Shown: positions 13,701 to 25,404, counted from the first letter of the stretch. The stretch is DNA of 64,000 nucleotides from Lasioglossum baleicum (GCF_051020765.1 NC_134941.1:8370001-8434000), one strand, 5' to 3'. Numbers and translations: made by a program. Notes: a model not told the origin generated them from the sequence alone.

Positions 13701-14467
13701 CATTGTATTATGAATTTGTTTTATGCACATGAATGAAATAATTGATTAGATACCAACATAGTTAATAATGTAAACAATATTGTGGATAATGGTGCAGAAA
13801 TTTTTAGTGGTCACTCTGATTCACACCTCTATTTTAACTTGAAAATTAAACATTTCTTCCGATCTAGAGTAGTTCCATTGTATTATGAATTTGTTTTATG
13901 CACATGAATGAAATAATTGATTAGATACCAACATAGTTAATAATGTAAACAATATTGTGGATAATGGTACAGAAATTTTTAGACAGAGAAGGACTCCAAG
14001 TGTCCGACTTCGATTTTGATAACTTTTTGTGAGATGATGGTATATGGATCTCTAATTATATATGCAAAATATTAGGAGTATTAACTCAATAGTTTTAAAG
14101 ATATAAACAATTAAACTGTGAAGTTTTCGAAGTTCCATTATTTATTATTTATTTATTTATTAAGTTCCATTAGCCGTGTAAGCAACGAAACAAATGCTGG
14201 TAGCGAACGTGTTAATATTTTTGCGACATCCCGTCAAATTACTTTATTTTCTCGGAACGTACCATCGACTATCGCAACCATAATTGACAGGATCCCATCC
14301 CGAGGTTCAGGAACTTTGAAAATAATTATCGAAACGTTCGCTCAACAGATCCAACGTTTTCTCGGTTACAGGACTCGTCCTTGGAACTCAACTCTGACAC
14401 GAACTCGAGGGGAAGTTCCGGCCCAGTCATGGCGTTGACTAATGGATCCTTGTCCGCGAAGGAATAA
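1747..14467 (+). CDS. BCL11/CG9650-type C2H2 zinc-finger protein, N-terminal two-finger form
   Basis: Five exons join in phase: 1747-1904, 3191-3325, 4971-5176, 12531-12752 and 14372-14467. All introns are GT-AG. The reading frame is open back to the acceptor at 1746, so translation may begin upstream. The first ATG in this exon is at 1808 and would give about 251 residues. Exon 2 encodes a CxxC finger (CGNCREMF, then a histidine and a final cysteine) like the N-terminal finger of BCL11A/B. Exon 3 encodes a second finger with SAWELMVHAQAAH, matching the BCL11 finger that reads SAWFLLQHAQ in vertebrates. It is followed by a Ser/Pro-rich linker. Exon 4 is acidic, and exon 5 encodes a Ser/Asn-rich tail and a TAA stop. 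Family members are nuclear transcription regulators. The central and C-terminal finger pairs of BCL11 were not found in the window, so this is either a short isoform or a gene whose further exons lie elsewhere. The BCL11 relationship is by motif recognition. Confidence 0.7.
2190..2366. repeat. Fold-back MITE with ATTATTCGGCAG arms
   Basis: Two arms of about 47 bp, at roughly 2215-2262 and 2308-2352, are near-perfect reverse complements around a 45-bp loop. The inner ends share ATTATTCGGCAG and its complement. It has no coding capacity and sits in the first intron of the zinc-finger gene, directly next to the TTAA element at 2367. It is probably a miniature inverted-repeat transposon. Confidence 0.65.
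2367..2474. mobile_element. 108-bp TTAA-flanked (piggyBac-type) MITE
   Basis: TTAA at 2367-2370 is followed by CCCTCATCCGT. The right end reads ACGGATCAGGG and is followed by TTAA at 2471-2474. A further internal palindrome (TCAATTT / AAATTGA) lies in the body. TTAA target duplications with short GC-rich inverted ends are typical of piggyBac-class elements. It carries no ORF. Confidence 0.6.
2762..3106. repeat. Dispersed direct repeat pair in intron
   Basis: A segment of about 67 bp beginning TTAATGATTCCAATATTTTC occurs at about 2762-2828 and again at 3038-3106 with only a few differences. A triplicated AAAGATATCTACT motif lies between them near 2905-2940. Non-coding. Confidence 0.55.
4036..4219. 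mobile_element. MITE, GACTGCGGAT family, copy 1
   Basis: The left end reads TAGACTGAAGATCTTTATGC and the right end is the complement of TAGACTGCGGATCTTTATGC, with TA at each outer edge. It is about 184 bp, AT-rich and without an ORF. See the other copies at 5434, 9441, 19626, 32571, 34639 and 41141. Confidence 0.65.
5434..5621. mobile_element. MITE, GACTGCGGAT family, copy 2
   Basis: The ends are TAGACTGCGGATCTTTATGC on the left and its near-perfect complement (TGCATAAAATCCGCAGTCTA) on the right, for about 188 bp. A second degraded left end follows immediately at about 5622-5660. No ORF. Confidence 0.7.
6340..7010. repeat. Outer imperfect inverted repeat around nested element
   Basis: The segment near 6425-6455 (CTGTTAAAGTTTTTGCAAAA) recurs as its reverse complement near 6938-6962. 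Similarity extends outward to an ACATCAAC/GTTGATGT pair. The two arms therefore form an older palindromic element into which the 6564-6903 fold-back, and probably a small palindrome at 6474-6535, were inserted. Confidence 0.45.
6564..6903. mobile_element. 340-bp fold-back element with 9-bp target duplication
   Basis: The ends are GGGTCCCATGGAAATCACCG and its reverse complement. Both arms carry several copies of the short word CCGACAACG (or its complement). The element is bracketed by the direct repeat CTTTTATCT at 6555-6563 and 6904-6912. A 9-bp target duplication with long inverted ends suits a Mutator-like (MULE) non-autonomous element. It has no transposase ORF. Confidence 0.7.
8550..9060. 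repeat. Degenerate tandem repeat, units of about 140-195 bp
   Basis: The words GTAACCATATTTTTATCTGA and TGCAATTTTTGCAG recur near 8662, 8857 and 8997. Between them lie repeated GGATTT(A)TACGGATTTATA and CAGATTTTTATTTCAT segments. Three to four diverged units are visible. Non-coding. Confidence 0.5.
9441..9650. mobile_element. MITE, GACTGCGGAT family, copy 3
   Basis: The left end reads ATTATTAGACAGCGAATC and the right end AAAATCCGCAGTCTAATAAT, so the inverted ends extend a few bases beyond the core TAGAC. Length is about 210 bp. AT-rich, no ORF. Confidence 0.7.
10294..10526. mobile_element. Near-complete palindromic fold-back element (CAGGGTG ends)
   Basis: The two halves, about 10294-10406 and 10412-10526, are reverse complements over most of their length. 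Outer ends are CAGGGTGTTCCTGAGGT and ACCTCAGGAACCACCC. The centre carries CCAATCAGAGCGCG and its complement. CAGGGTGTTCC-type termini are common on small insect inverted-repeat elements. It has no protein-coding capacity apart from the palindrome itself. Confidence 0.65.
11090..11420. repeat. Tandem repeat, about 115-bp unit, three copies
   Basis: A unit containing AAATTCCAATAAATACAG, a run of A residues, ATCTTTTG and a TACRAATTAAA box recurs near 11095, 11208 and 11280, with partial units up to about 11420. Copies are diverged by substitutions and small indels. Confidence 0.5.
13262..13985. repeat. Tandem repeat, four copies of about 175 bp
   Basis: The word ACTTGAAAATTAAACATTTC starts at 13311, 13484, 13662 and 13837, giving spacings of 173, 178 and 175 bp. 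Each unit also holds GATTAGATACCAACATAGTT and a CAATATTRTRGATAATGG box. The copies are highly similar. It lies in the last intron of the zinc-finger gene. Confidence 0.75.
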
Positions 14468-15486
14468 GTCGAGAAAGAATTAGTCATTGGAACACGGTCT
14501 CCCCCCAACCTCCCCTAAACCCCTGAAACCATTCCCGAACCCCCGAAAAAAACCCGTTGTCCGGGGGATTCCTGTACCAACGCCACCAACGAGACATATC
14601 GATCTCCTTTAAGGATAACACAACCCGTCTGTATATAGCTTAAATGCCTAACAAATAATTCAGGGTCGTCCCGTGCCAGATCTGGGACCTATTTCGGCGA
14701 GTTTAGTATCGATGGATCCCGAACCGTCGCGAGGATCCACGGAACGAGAATGATTTAAAGCGTTTCACCTTTGTTCGACTATACTATTTTTCTTTCACTT
14801 GTATTTTTCTTTTATTTTTCTCTTCCTCTGTTTTTCGCTTTCCTAGCTCGAGCTAGAAGCGTTAAACTTTTTTCTTTTAGCTCTCGCCATTCAAATGAAA
14901 ACGATTAATCATTTTCTGGCTAGCGTTCTCGCCGCTCTGGTTCTCCCGGTGTTCGCAGGCCACGTAGTCATGCAGGACGCGTTCCGGTCTCGTGTTTTCG
15001 AAAATTCTTCCCTGCCAAATGCAATGACTTCCGATAACGTTTAAGGAATATACGGCACGAGGATTCTCGTCGGTCGAGATTCCGACCGATCGAACGCTCC
15101 GAAAATTACTGGCTACCGGCGGCGGCGCGGTCGAGACACCGTGTATCGATACCGACGGGTCGCTTCGAGACGGAATCCGTAAAATTGCCGGACGAAAATA
15201 AGAAACTACGTTTCTATTCCCAGTCGTCGTTCGAATGCTATTTAAATCCTGTGGAAATGGTACTCGAACTGGTTGAACATTCCCTCTAGATTCGAGGAAA
15301 ATTAACTGCCACATTGAGACAAATACAAATGGTAATATCGTTCAGACTAAGATAAAATAGGATACTTTGTTGTCAATAATTAATGTTCTAGCAAATTATT
15401 ATCAACAAAGTACCTCCAGTAGCTTGCAAAAAGGGATCACAAAGCAGAGATCGTATATCAACCCCTATTTAATTAATTAATTTGAT

Positions 15487-16524
15487 TTAACCCGTTGCCG
15501 TACTTTGACGAGCCAGACTCGTGATGAAGGTTTTTAACAAAGTCTAACAGATATGAATGTTACGCGTTTCATTTTAGATGAAATAAAATTTGACTCGTTT
15601 GTAATCAATATTTAAGCATTAGAATAAATGTAACCATACAAAAAATATATATTTTCTTTTCTCTTCTACGACATTTCTGTGCATACATAAAGACGTTCTA
15701 ATCAAGGACCAAAGATAACAGTTATTCTAAAATTTTCTACGATAAAACTCATTAATAAAAAGTTGATTATTATTGAAATTTAAGATAATGTACACAAAAT
15801 ATAAAGAAAAAAATTCGAAGGACAAAATGATTTAAAAAATATTGATTTTTATACTTTTTGGTTACAGATAACAGTTATTAGTGTCCGAAAAATTGGATCT
15901 TACTCGATAACTGTCATCGATGAGGAAAAACTGTTTCGATTGCTCAAATCAGTTATCGATGAAAGAAGTTCATTTCGATCGCTCATAACAGTTATCTCGA
16001 TGATCTAATTTCTTTTCACTTGTTCATAATAATTATTCATGAGAAAATTCATTTTGGTTGCTTATTTATTTATTGAGTTGTCTTCTCTTTTTCGGATGGA
16101 GCAAGCCTGTGAAATCCATCGAGTAGGTTTCGTACAAGACAAATCAACAGACCATAAGAGCAACACAAAATCTGTTTTTGTTTGTCACATTAAATTTTGA
16201 TTGTAGCAATTAATTTTACGAATGAAAAATTTATGAAATAACTGATCGTCTACCAATTGAAAGTTGTACAATTTAATAATAACTATTACAAATTTCCTTC
16301 ATCAATAACTGTTATGAACGATCGAAATGAATTTCTCTCAACGATAACATTTACCAACAAGAGAAGAAATTTTCGGTTGCTTATAATCTTTACCTGTAAC
16401 CAATACGAATTTTAGTCGATGAAATACTTGTTATTCTATGACTTTTTTCTTTTTAGTTATAACAGTTATGATCCCTGATTCTAATCACTGTAAATGTAAA
16501 CGAAAAGGTACGGCAAGGGGTTAA
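15487..16524. mobile_element. 1.04-kb TTAA-flanked non-autonomous element (long form)
   Basis: TTAA at 15487-15490 precedes CCCGTTGCCGTAC. The right end is GTACGGCAAGGGG followed by TTAA at 16521-16524. The subterminal block beginning AGACTCGTGATGAAG and the right block AATCACTGTAAATGTAAACG are shared with the short copy at 17251. The roughly 800-bp middle is AT-rich, with repeated AACAGTTAT words and no transposase ORF. It is probably a piggyBac-type non-autonomous element. Confidence 0.65.
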
Positions 16525-17250
16525 AGATGCCACATAAACGTAAAAAAATGTTGGAAAGGGATACTCCAACAAAATGAAGATTTAAGGCTTCTCCACTTAA
16601 CTAATTTGGCTGATAATTAAATACAGATGCCAGAGCTCAATTTCCAATCCCAAAGTTACGGGTTCAAAGTGCATCTTTGCCATTTCAAAGCATTCGTTCG
16701 AGGCTATTCAGTCAGATTCGACCCGGCTTCAGGATGTGCCTCTCGTCTGTGATAGTACCGTAGCCGTGTTTCTTATCAATTTTCGAGGAACCCCCCACCA
16801 CGCCATCTTGGTTCGCGTGAAACACGTTTCGGGATGGCTCGAGACTGCGATTTGTCCGACTGCTGCTCGTGGCACGGTGGAAGATTTTTAAGTAGACAGC
16901 CGCGGAGATTCTTAAGTAGGGTGCAACATTAATGGATTCTTTTTCTAGCGTCGTTGAGAAATAGGTGAAAACCAGGCCGTCCGTTTGTGGTAACGTTTTA
17001 TGAAAATTGCAGGTAGATTGCTGGGGATGTAACGCGCGGCGCGTTTCGCGCCGGGGAACGGAAATATTGTTGCCTTGCCGGAAGAACGTTGCGTAATTAA
17101 TCATCAGCTTTTTCGCGATTTTTCTTTTCACTTTTAACATCGCGCGCCAACCGATTCTGGCATTTTGTGTTTAACGTTTCTGTGCGAAAGACGTCGGAAG
17201 TCTTCAATGCGTCGGAAATCTTCAATCTGAACATTGATTAGCCTGACTAA

Positions 17251-17469
17251 TTCACCCCTTGCTGTATTTTACCGAGTCAGACTCGTGATGAAGACTTTAA
17301 CAAAGTCTAACAAATACGAATGTTTGCCTTTCTTTTTAGATGAAATACAATTTGGTTCGTTTGTAATCAATATTTAAGCATTCAAATAAATGTAGCCTAC
17401 GAGATTTTTTAGGGATAAAGAAGTGTTAATCACTGTAACTGTAAAGAAAATGTTACGGCAAGGGGTAAA
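17251..17469. mobile_element. Short form of the same TTAA-type element
   Basis: The left end CACCCCTTGCTGTATTTTACC and the right end GTTACGGCAAGGGGTAAA match those of the 15487-16524 element. The blocks GACTCGTGATGAAG, TTGTAATCAATATTTAAGCATT and AATCACTGTAACTGTAAA are also shared. The long copy's middle is missing. The flanking TTAA is degraded (TTCA / TAAA), so it is an older insertion. Confidence 0.6.
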
Positions 17470-19625
17470 ACAGGACCTTATTTTCACAATATATTTACAA
17501 ATCAATATAGAAAACGTACCTTATTTAATTTAAACCGAAATTTTTATTTGAATAAAATTTTTGTCCAACTCTGCTATCAATACAATGATTACAATAGAAT
17601 AGGAAAACTGCTTATTATATGATCTCTTATTGAACTCATTGTAAATACATAATGATTTAACCAATAACAAATTATTACAAAGCATGTGCAGGAAGAAAAA
17701 ATTCGAGAAAACAAGCAAGGGAAACACTTATCTAGAATACTTTCTTATCAAAAATAAGATAAAAATTGTTTATATGAAATCGGAAACGAAATTTCAGCTA
17801 ATATTGTAGTTTTGTATGACTTTATTTTTCAAGCAACGTTGTTCAAGGTATTGCAAATTTCTACTGAAATATTTGTAAATAAATTCGTCAAGAATCTCCG
17901 GGCAGTAAAAATCGATCAGCTGACTGTAGAGCTTGTTGGTCGACGCATAATCATCGTTCTGAACGTGAGAAATATTCACGTAACCCTTAAATTAGCGTAA
18001 AGATAGTCGTTTATGTTGCACTAAGGATTTAATGATTTAACAGAAACGCTTTGGATCCACCGATCGTAAATCCTCCGCGATTTTTGTGATAGCATCGATA
18101 CGCAAATTCGCCGAATCGAAGCCGATTTAGCACCGAGCCGACCGCCACCGGTATCATTAAGACACCTCTTTTAATCCGAGTAGTAGCCGAAAACGGTGAC
18201 AGTGACGGTAACCGATCACGCGACAAAAGGGACGAGAGGTAAAAAGTTACTTGATTTCCACGGTAGGTCAGATGCATCGTGGCGTATAAATCTGATTTCT
18301 CGTAGTTGTATCGTCACACATGCGACAAAATGAAAAATAACCGAAAAACAAAAAAATGGCAAAAATAGTGAACGCTGAAAGAGAGAAGTCGAAGAAGAAG
18401 TCGAAGAAGATGGGCGACGAAGAAGAGGAAACGGAAAAGAATGAACGTGGACTCTTCCCGTGTTAAACTGCGATTGCGACAAAATGGTTAGCATATCAAA
18501 CGTGTATTTTTGATGACGTGTGAGTGCGGTTTCAGTTTTTTCTTCAGCGAATTACGAACGCAGAGGCATCAAACATCGTCCAACAAAAAACTAGCGTAAC
18601 TGTTTAAAACGAATGGGAAACGAGAGAGGAAAAAAAACACAGAGTAATAAAATGTATGGATTATTACGACGAACGAAATGCTGAAAACAAATCGCCGTAA
18701 TCAATATTGGCTCCGTCTGGCAACGTACGTACTTGAGATCAAACATAGTGATCGAGCTCGGATCGTGTGCTCGCGTTAGTGTTACATGGTCCGAGCAGCC
18801 ACGAGCAAACTCGGAGCGACGTTCGATGGATTTTCGAATTTAAATAGATACTTCACACCGTTATTTATTAATTAACTTTAAGTGCTGTGTTTTCAACGGG
18901 CCGAGGGTCGGATTAGTGCAACGAGTCTCGAAGCTAATAAACGCTTAATAAACCTACCAATAGCTACCGAGTACTGACGCAGCTATAACAATTCAAATCT
19001 TTACTCGCCAATTTTATTTTACACATTTTTTATTGGACCTAATACAAATAGAAAGATTTATTTACCAGAATTTAGAACTTCTACCATTTTAACGAGCACA
19101 TTGTACAAAATCTAACACCGGTTATTTGACTGGTGTTGGAAGGTCGAAAAATGTATCAGACAAATTTTAAATGCACAATCATTAGTCGGACATATGCTAA
19201 ATTTGTTTGCAAGGAACGTGGTCATGTGCTCGAGGCAAATGAAAAGTGTACGGCTGCTTTTTACTTTACCGGGCTAAATCTAGGAACTTGTTGACGTCTA
19301 CAATATTTAATCCTCCGACGACGGACCATTCTTATCATTATCAATCAATCAATCAATTTTTTTAAACATATTGTTAAAAACACTTCTTATAAACACGATA
19401 ATCTTTCTGTTCTTAATATACAGCAATCATTTAATTAATTTTCGAGAGACTGAATAATTGAATATACATATTGATGCTCCGGGTTAAGATAGATCCAGGC
19501 TTCGTCGTCGGATGGTCAATACACCATCCCTTGTCAAAAACCGCGCCTATCACAGATACCAGCCTCGACCCTTAACGTAATGTGTTTATACGTCTAGTGT
19601 ACAGAAATGTTCGTGAGGTTCATGA

Positions 19626-19776
19626 GTAGACACAGCGGATTTAATGCATTTATTAATTAATTTAAATCGGCGAACACATTAGATGATTTTAAAGACAGAA
19701 AATAAATTTCCATTTCACTCCAGTATGTTGCGATTCAGGTAGAAAATTGTTATTTTGCATAAAGATCCGCTGTCTA
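19626..19776. mobile_element. MITE, GACTGCGGAT family, copy 4
   Basis: The ends are TAGACACAGCGGATTTAATGC and GCATAAAGATCCGCTGTCTA. Relative to the first three copies it is inverted. About 150 bp, AT-rich, no ORF. Confidence 0.6.
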
Positions 19777-20717
19777 TTCGCAAGAGATCCCGGTACACCA
19801 GTTAAAGGTTAAGAATCCGAAAACAGGGAATCTAATCCAAGACGATCGTCCTTCTGAAACGATCAAGTTCGTTTTTGGACCTGATAGAGGCCTGAAAAAG
19901 TGTCGAGGACAAATCTGTCGGTAATCCAGAAGCGAGACGGTTTCGCTAATCCGAGCCAGTGCCGCAGCAGCTGAAATTGCTGAAACTCTTCGAGAACTTC
20001 GAGAATAGCCTCGTTTCCTACGGGTCCCCGACGCTCTGACGAGGGATTCGGGATCCGTGCCGCTACTTCCGCCAGTTTTATTTATTCATTTACACTATAA
20101 CCGTTCGAACTTCCGTTAGACGCGTTCATTTGCGACTGCAATTGTTCACGAACCCGTGTGCACGGACCCGCCCACCCCTTTCAATCCCCCAATGTTCCTC
20201 GAAAATTTTCCGCGTTGCATATTCGCGTTTCCGTTTCCGTTCAATTGCACGTAGAAAATTACTCTCCGAGCGCGAAGCATACGGTAGCCGAGACACACAC
20301 ACACACGACACACACTCACACCCATACGAACAGAATGAGAAAGAGAAAAAGACAACAAAGAACACGTTCTATTATAGTTTGATCGCTGCTCCATGCGCTT
20401 GACCCCATGGCGAGGAGCAGAAATAAGTTATTTTGTGATATCGAAACGAAATCAAATTCGATTCTAGGCGCGATGTTGTACCGAGTATAATTGATATCCG
20501 ATCAGTTGCTTCCGTCTCATTGAAGGAATCGTTAGTCGGACGCGGCCGAGTCATCGAACGACGTATTATAACACGCTTCTCGTAGCGTCAAACGAATTGT
20601 GTTGGCTGTGCTAATTAATTCGTAGCCTCCTCTTCGTGTAGAACTATAATCCACTTTTAAAAATTATCTTCTTCGTGTTATTACCTCCATAGCTTCACCG
20701 AGTTTATATTTCCGCTG

Positions 20718-20850
20718 TATCGTCGCGGGATTTGGGCAGTTCCCATTGATTCGACACGCCCCGCTACCTAGCGATTGGCTGCGCCGCGCGATGGAGGGGG
20801 TTACGACAGCCCCCTGGGCGGAGCTATGGAAGAAATAGTGCGTTTAGCTC
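20718..20850. promoter_or_regulatory. GC-rich CCAAT-containing duplicated segment A
   Basis: This segment holds CTGTATCGTCGCG, CCATTGATTCGACACGCCCC, GCGATTGGCTGCGC (an inverted CCAAT box) and TGGGCGGAGCTA, in the same order and spacing as the segment at 22417-22555. GC boxes plus an inverted CCAAT box suggest promoter function, but a dispersed repeat is equally possible. No adjacent coding exon was recognised. Confidence 0.4.
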
Positions 20851-21359
20851 TCTATCTGCGCATACAAATGTTAGTTATTCTTTGAAGTTCGTTGTAAGTA
20901 TAATTTCCTCACATTAAACCTACCAGTGCCGGTCAAATGACCGGTTTTATATTTTTCATTTTACAAATTGATTCGATAAATTTCTTTATCCATGCACCTA
21001 CTGTAATAAAAAATGCACAAAATCGAAATTAGCAGAGCCTTGTCTCATTTTTGTAAGCTAAAACATTTGAATCGCTTTTAGTGTTCGGTAGGTTCAGTTT
21101 TAACAATTACAATTGAATGATCACGAAGGCCACGAATTAATTACTCAGCTGATTATCATTGAACGTCGTGAACTGTTTCTCTTATCCGACACTCGTCTGG
21201 ACCCGACAGATATAAAGCATAGTTCGTAATACTCGCGCGCCGCGAGTGCTTGAAAAACGCTTCGACTCGATTCGCGAAGATCAATGATAATTAGGCGGTG
21301 GAAGAGAACGAAGGACTAGGGCTGCTAATATCCGAGTTCAGACAGTTTACAATTCTCTC

Positions 21360-21405
<46 letters not shown>

Positions 21406-22416
21406 CCTTTCTCTCTCTCTCTCTCTCTCTATCTATCTCTACCTCCCTATCTCTCTATCCCTCTTCTATGTACAGGGTAATCTACGACAGAGAAAGAAAA
21501 ATCACAAAAATGGATGAACGATTCCAAGATAACGAATGACAGGAAAACGTTTAATGGAATGCGTTCAGCTTTCTTCGTCCATTTTCGCGAGCTGTAAACA
21601 CCATCGAACTTCTCGATCCTCGTTTTGTTCAAGTACCCTTCGTGAATAGTCTGTAACAACGTGTGCGAATTTCGTTAGGAACGATGTGTGGATAATAGAG
21701 AGTTATCGCTGACATTTTTCGCGTACCTTGAAGCAACGAATTGTCGAAATATTTTGTTCATGCGAGCGATCTCACAAGAAATTAGAGTCGAGGGAAGACT
21801 GAAGTGCTGCTATCTGTTTATGGCACTATGCTGCGTGAATGTTTTCTGGATAATTTGATTTTTCGTTGGAGCGACAGTTCGCGGTTTCAAGGCGCGACGC
21901 GAACCGGTTCGTAAGAAGTACCATAAACAATTTTCATATTTCTATGTTATAAGAGACACCAGTTTACAGGATCCCATGGTAATGGATACGAGATTCGTCG
22001 TATAACAGTCTCGCTAACGTATTTATTATTGTAGCCGTGTATTATTTACATAAATTATTATGTGCGTCTATTATTGTAATATTATAATATCATTGTTATA
22101 ACCGAGGCGAGATGATCTAGGCAGACACCGTGCGAGCGTGACGATGGATCGAAATCGATTCAACGGGGGCGGTACACTGACGTGGTTACACGTAAGTGTA
22201 CCATAAATGTTTACGCCAATTTTACTGGGTTCATTTCTACGAACATGAATCGAATAGAGGATCCGTTCAACACTGTATTATGTTAATGAAGTATTCCCTC
22301 CCTATGAGTCTGTATAATCGTATCATTACTCTCACCGCATTACCGTAAACTATACTGCATCGAGTTCAGAAGTTGACTATTACAAAGAAATGTGTGTTTA
22401 AATCGTTATACGACAT

Positions 22417-22555
22417 TTCCTCTGTATCGTCGCGCGATTTGGGGACACGGTGGGCGGTCCCCATTGATTCGACACGCCCCACTGCCTCGCGATTGGCTGC
22501 GCAGCGAGATGGGGGGCGTTCCGTCCGCCTTCTGGGCGGAGCTACGGAAGATATA
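22417..22555. promoter_or_regulatory. GC-rich CCAAT-containing duplicated segment B
   Basis: Second copy of the 20718-20850 segment, about 1.7 kb away in the same orientation. It shares CTGTATCGTCGCG, CATTGATTCGACACGCCCC, GCGATTGGCTGCGC and TGGGCGGAGCTA, while the intervening bases differ. That pattern could reflect constraint on particular boxes or ordinary divergence of a repeat. Confidence 0.4.
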
Positions 22556-25404
22556 ACGTTCTCTCCAAAGTTGCGTACTTAAAACAGTATAATGTTTGAT
22601 AGATTATGGTTTGTACATAGTCAAATACATATATTTGGATTGTACTTGTGGTGAGAAGTAGATTATGCGAGCATGATGAAGAGGATCATCACTTCTCTCT
22701 AAATGTATAGTAACGAGCAAAGTTGTTGTAGGAAGGGAATACTATTCTTCGTTGATACGTTGACCAACTAGGTCATTAAAAAATTCCCATGAGACACGTA
22801 ATGACTTTTCAACACACAATTGTACTGTTCTAAATTAAAAGACAACGTTGATATTATTCATTGTAGCAAGAAACGCGAAATTGGCAAATACTACAGAACA
22901 AAAGTATGTAATTTTACATCAGAAATTTCGAATAGAAATTACAAAATAGTTTCGTGTGTCATGGGATCACGTAATAGCCGATTCGTTGAGCAATTTTCAA
23001 GCTACTATTTTCTCAATGTTCAACATGTAAATGCGCGAATACACGCAGTGTAGAATCACCGATACCACTGCGTGCGTTTCCATCATTGTTTATTATTGTT
23101 TAAACACGCGCGCTTCCGCGTGTGTTTTTAAGATACAAACGGTAGTGTCTGTTTGAAGACGTGAGTGTTTGTACGAGTCCGGGACAACAGGACCTCCAGC
23201 ACGATTCCGTCAATAATTGAGCTAAGCGTAATTCGGAGTACAATATTTGCGGATAATTTCGGCAGCCCTAGAACGATTGTAATTAAATCATTGATCTCTC
23301 CTCTTCAATGGAATTTTCAATATAACGTACCTATACCTTTTACGTTTCTGCGTGTGTGAGAACCCTTCCCCGACCGCCTTCGACCTTTCCAAATCGTATC
23401 AAAACGGTAAATTCGTCGAAATTCGTAGAGAATTGTCTGAATCTTTAAACAATTGCTCTGAATCTTCATCTGACACACAATCCAGACACTAAACACATAG
23501 AATATTACTAGGATGTGGATTTCGTGCATTTACAAAATTACGGAGACATTAGAAAAGTTTCTAAAATATTGTTACATTATTTTCGGACGAAATACATATT
23601 CACTTTTTCATGAAAATCCACAGTCTAAACTGCCCATAATTACTCAGAGGGTGAAGAGAAAATTAATTAGTGCTTCAATTTTGTGATTTACTCGACCAGA
23701 ATTGAATTGGTTCATTATCAATTAGTTGCACGAAACCTGATCCCGAGTTCAGTCCAATCGTTCTTCGAGCATCTTCCGCGATTAAGCTTAAGTAACATGA
23801 TCGGGACTTGTGGTTTCCCGAAAGTTCGAGAGATCCACGAAGAAATCACGATCAGATAAGCGTGGATGGAATCTTATTTGACGGAGAACTTACGTCGCCG
23901 TGCCCTCAGCAGTGTGTAGAATTAAGCTAATCATTTTACTAAACGGTATATCTTCCGAGTGGTCTGTATAGTTTGTCCGTATCGCGGTGTATGTTCGTGA
24001 AATAACGAGCTATTTGGAGAAGAGAATCAGAAAAGAGGAAAAAGGAAAGGAAACGAGAGATTACGAAACCGATAGATCGATCGAGGCGTTCTCGAAACAG
24101 ACCGGAAACCCCTCGACCTTTACTTCCGGGTTTTACTTCCTCCGTTCATTCTTCGTACGAAAGAGGATACATTTATCTATGTTAAGTTCCGATTAGATTC
24201 TAGCAACGAGAGCTATTTGTTCTATATAGTCCTATGAATAAACTATACAAAAATAATATATATATTATTGTATATGTATATTATTATAAATCAGATCTAC
24301 AATGTATATTTATATGTACAGGGTGCCTCATTTGAAGATTTACTTGGAATTATTTCCACACTACAGCTTGTTTCATAAAGTGTTTCTTGATCTTATGAAT
24401 CTATACTACATATCTAAGACGTCTTTTGGTGATCACTAGACATTCATGATCAAAATTAATCGATTAAATGCTAAACGATAAAAATTTAAATAGTAAATAT
24501 CCTCGAATTATCTCGAGACGACCTTGATTAATCTTTAAAAACCTTAATCGATTATATATAGTAATAATATTAATATTAATCCTGATTATCGATCAATAAA
24601 TTCAACGTGAAACGAGCTACGCATCTCTACCTAAATAAAAACATACAATTCTATATAAAAAAAAAAAGAATCACTTTGAAAGAAAGTATTTGTTCACCTG
24701 ATTCGTGTTATATTCGGCAACATTTTTTCGAACGAGCTGCATTTTGGAAAATAATCGCACGCGAGACGCCGAATGGGATACACTGTGTGTATATAGATAT
24801 GAGTATAATGTATATGGACAATGTTTCATGGATCACTATCATCAGAATAAAGTAGATTATGTCTTTTAATCGGCTCGGTGATTGATTGCTGATGGCTCCG
24901 TGTCTGCGTGTGAATTCCGAGAATGAGAGAAATTCATTGTTTCGAGACATTTAGTACGATGTGCCTTCGATTGCGTTACGGACTGGGAATGGATAAAAGA
25001 AAAAGAAAAAAAACGTTTGTAACCGTAGCCGTACCCAATTGTTGTTCTTTCTTGTTTTATAATCGAGATTTCTGTGTTAATGTGATTAAACGTTCGCCGT
25101 AGAGGATTGTCTTTTGATTTCGAGCGTGTGCCACACGGGAGAATTTCGAAATTCGTTTCGTTTCTGTTCCGTCACCGAATTTTATATTTATTTTAGTTCT
25201 CGTAGACGATGGTAGTGTCTTGAATAAACGTATTGTGTACACACGGAATTCGTTTTTCATTCGGTTCTAATTGTAAGTCACTGGGAAGTTGGGAAGAATT
25301 TTCTCTTCGAATGGAAATATTTAAAATCTTACACGGCAAGAATGTGGATTTTAGAATTGTACCTCTTGGTGAGTATGTGGTATCAGTTAAATATTTCGTC
25401 AAAT

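Noticed and set aside
14877..15314. 145-codon minus-strand open frame
   Set aside because: GC-richer region just after the zinc-finger stop; no motif, and probably 3' UTR antisense.
16712..17140. 142-codon minus-strand open frame
   Set aside because: Composition looks random, there is no family resemblance, and it lies between two copies of a TTAA element.
21298..21480. Leu/Ser-repeat open frame
   Set aside because: It is a translation of a CT simple repeat.
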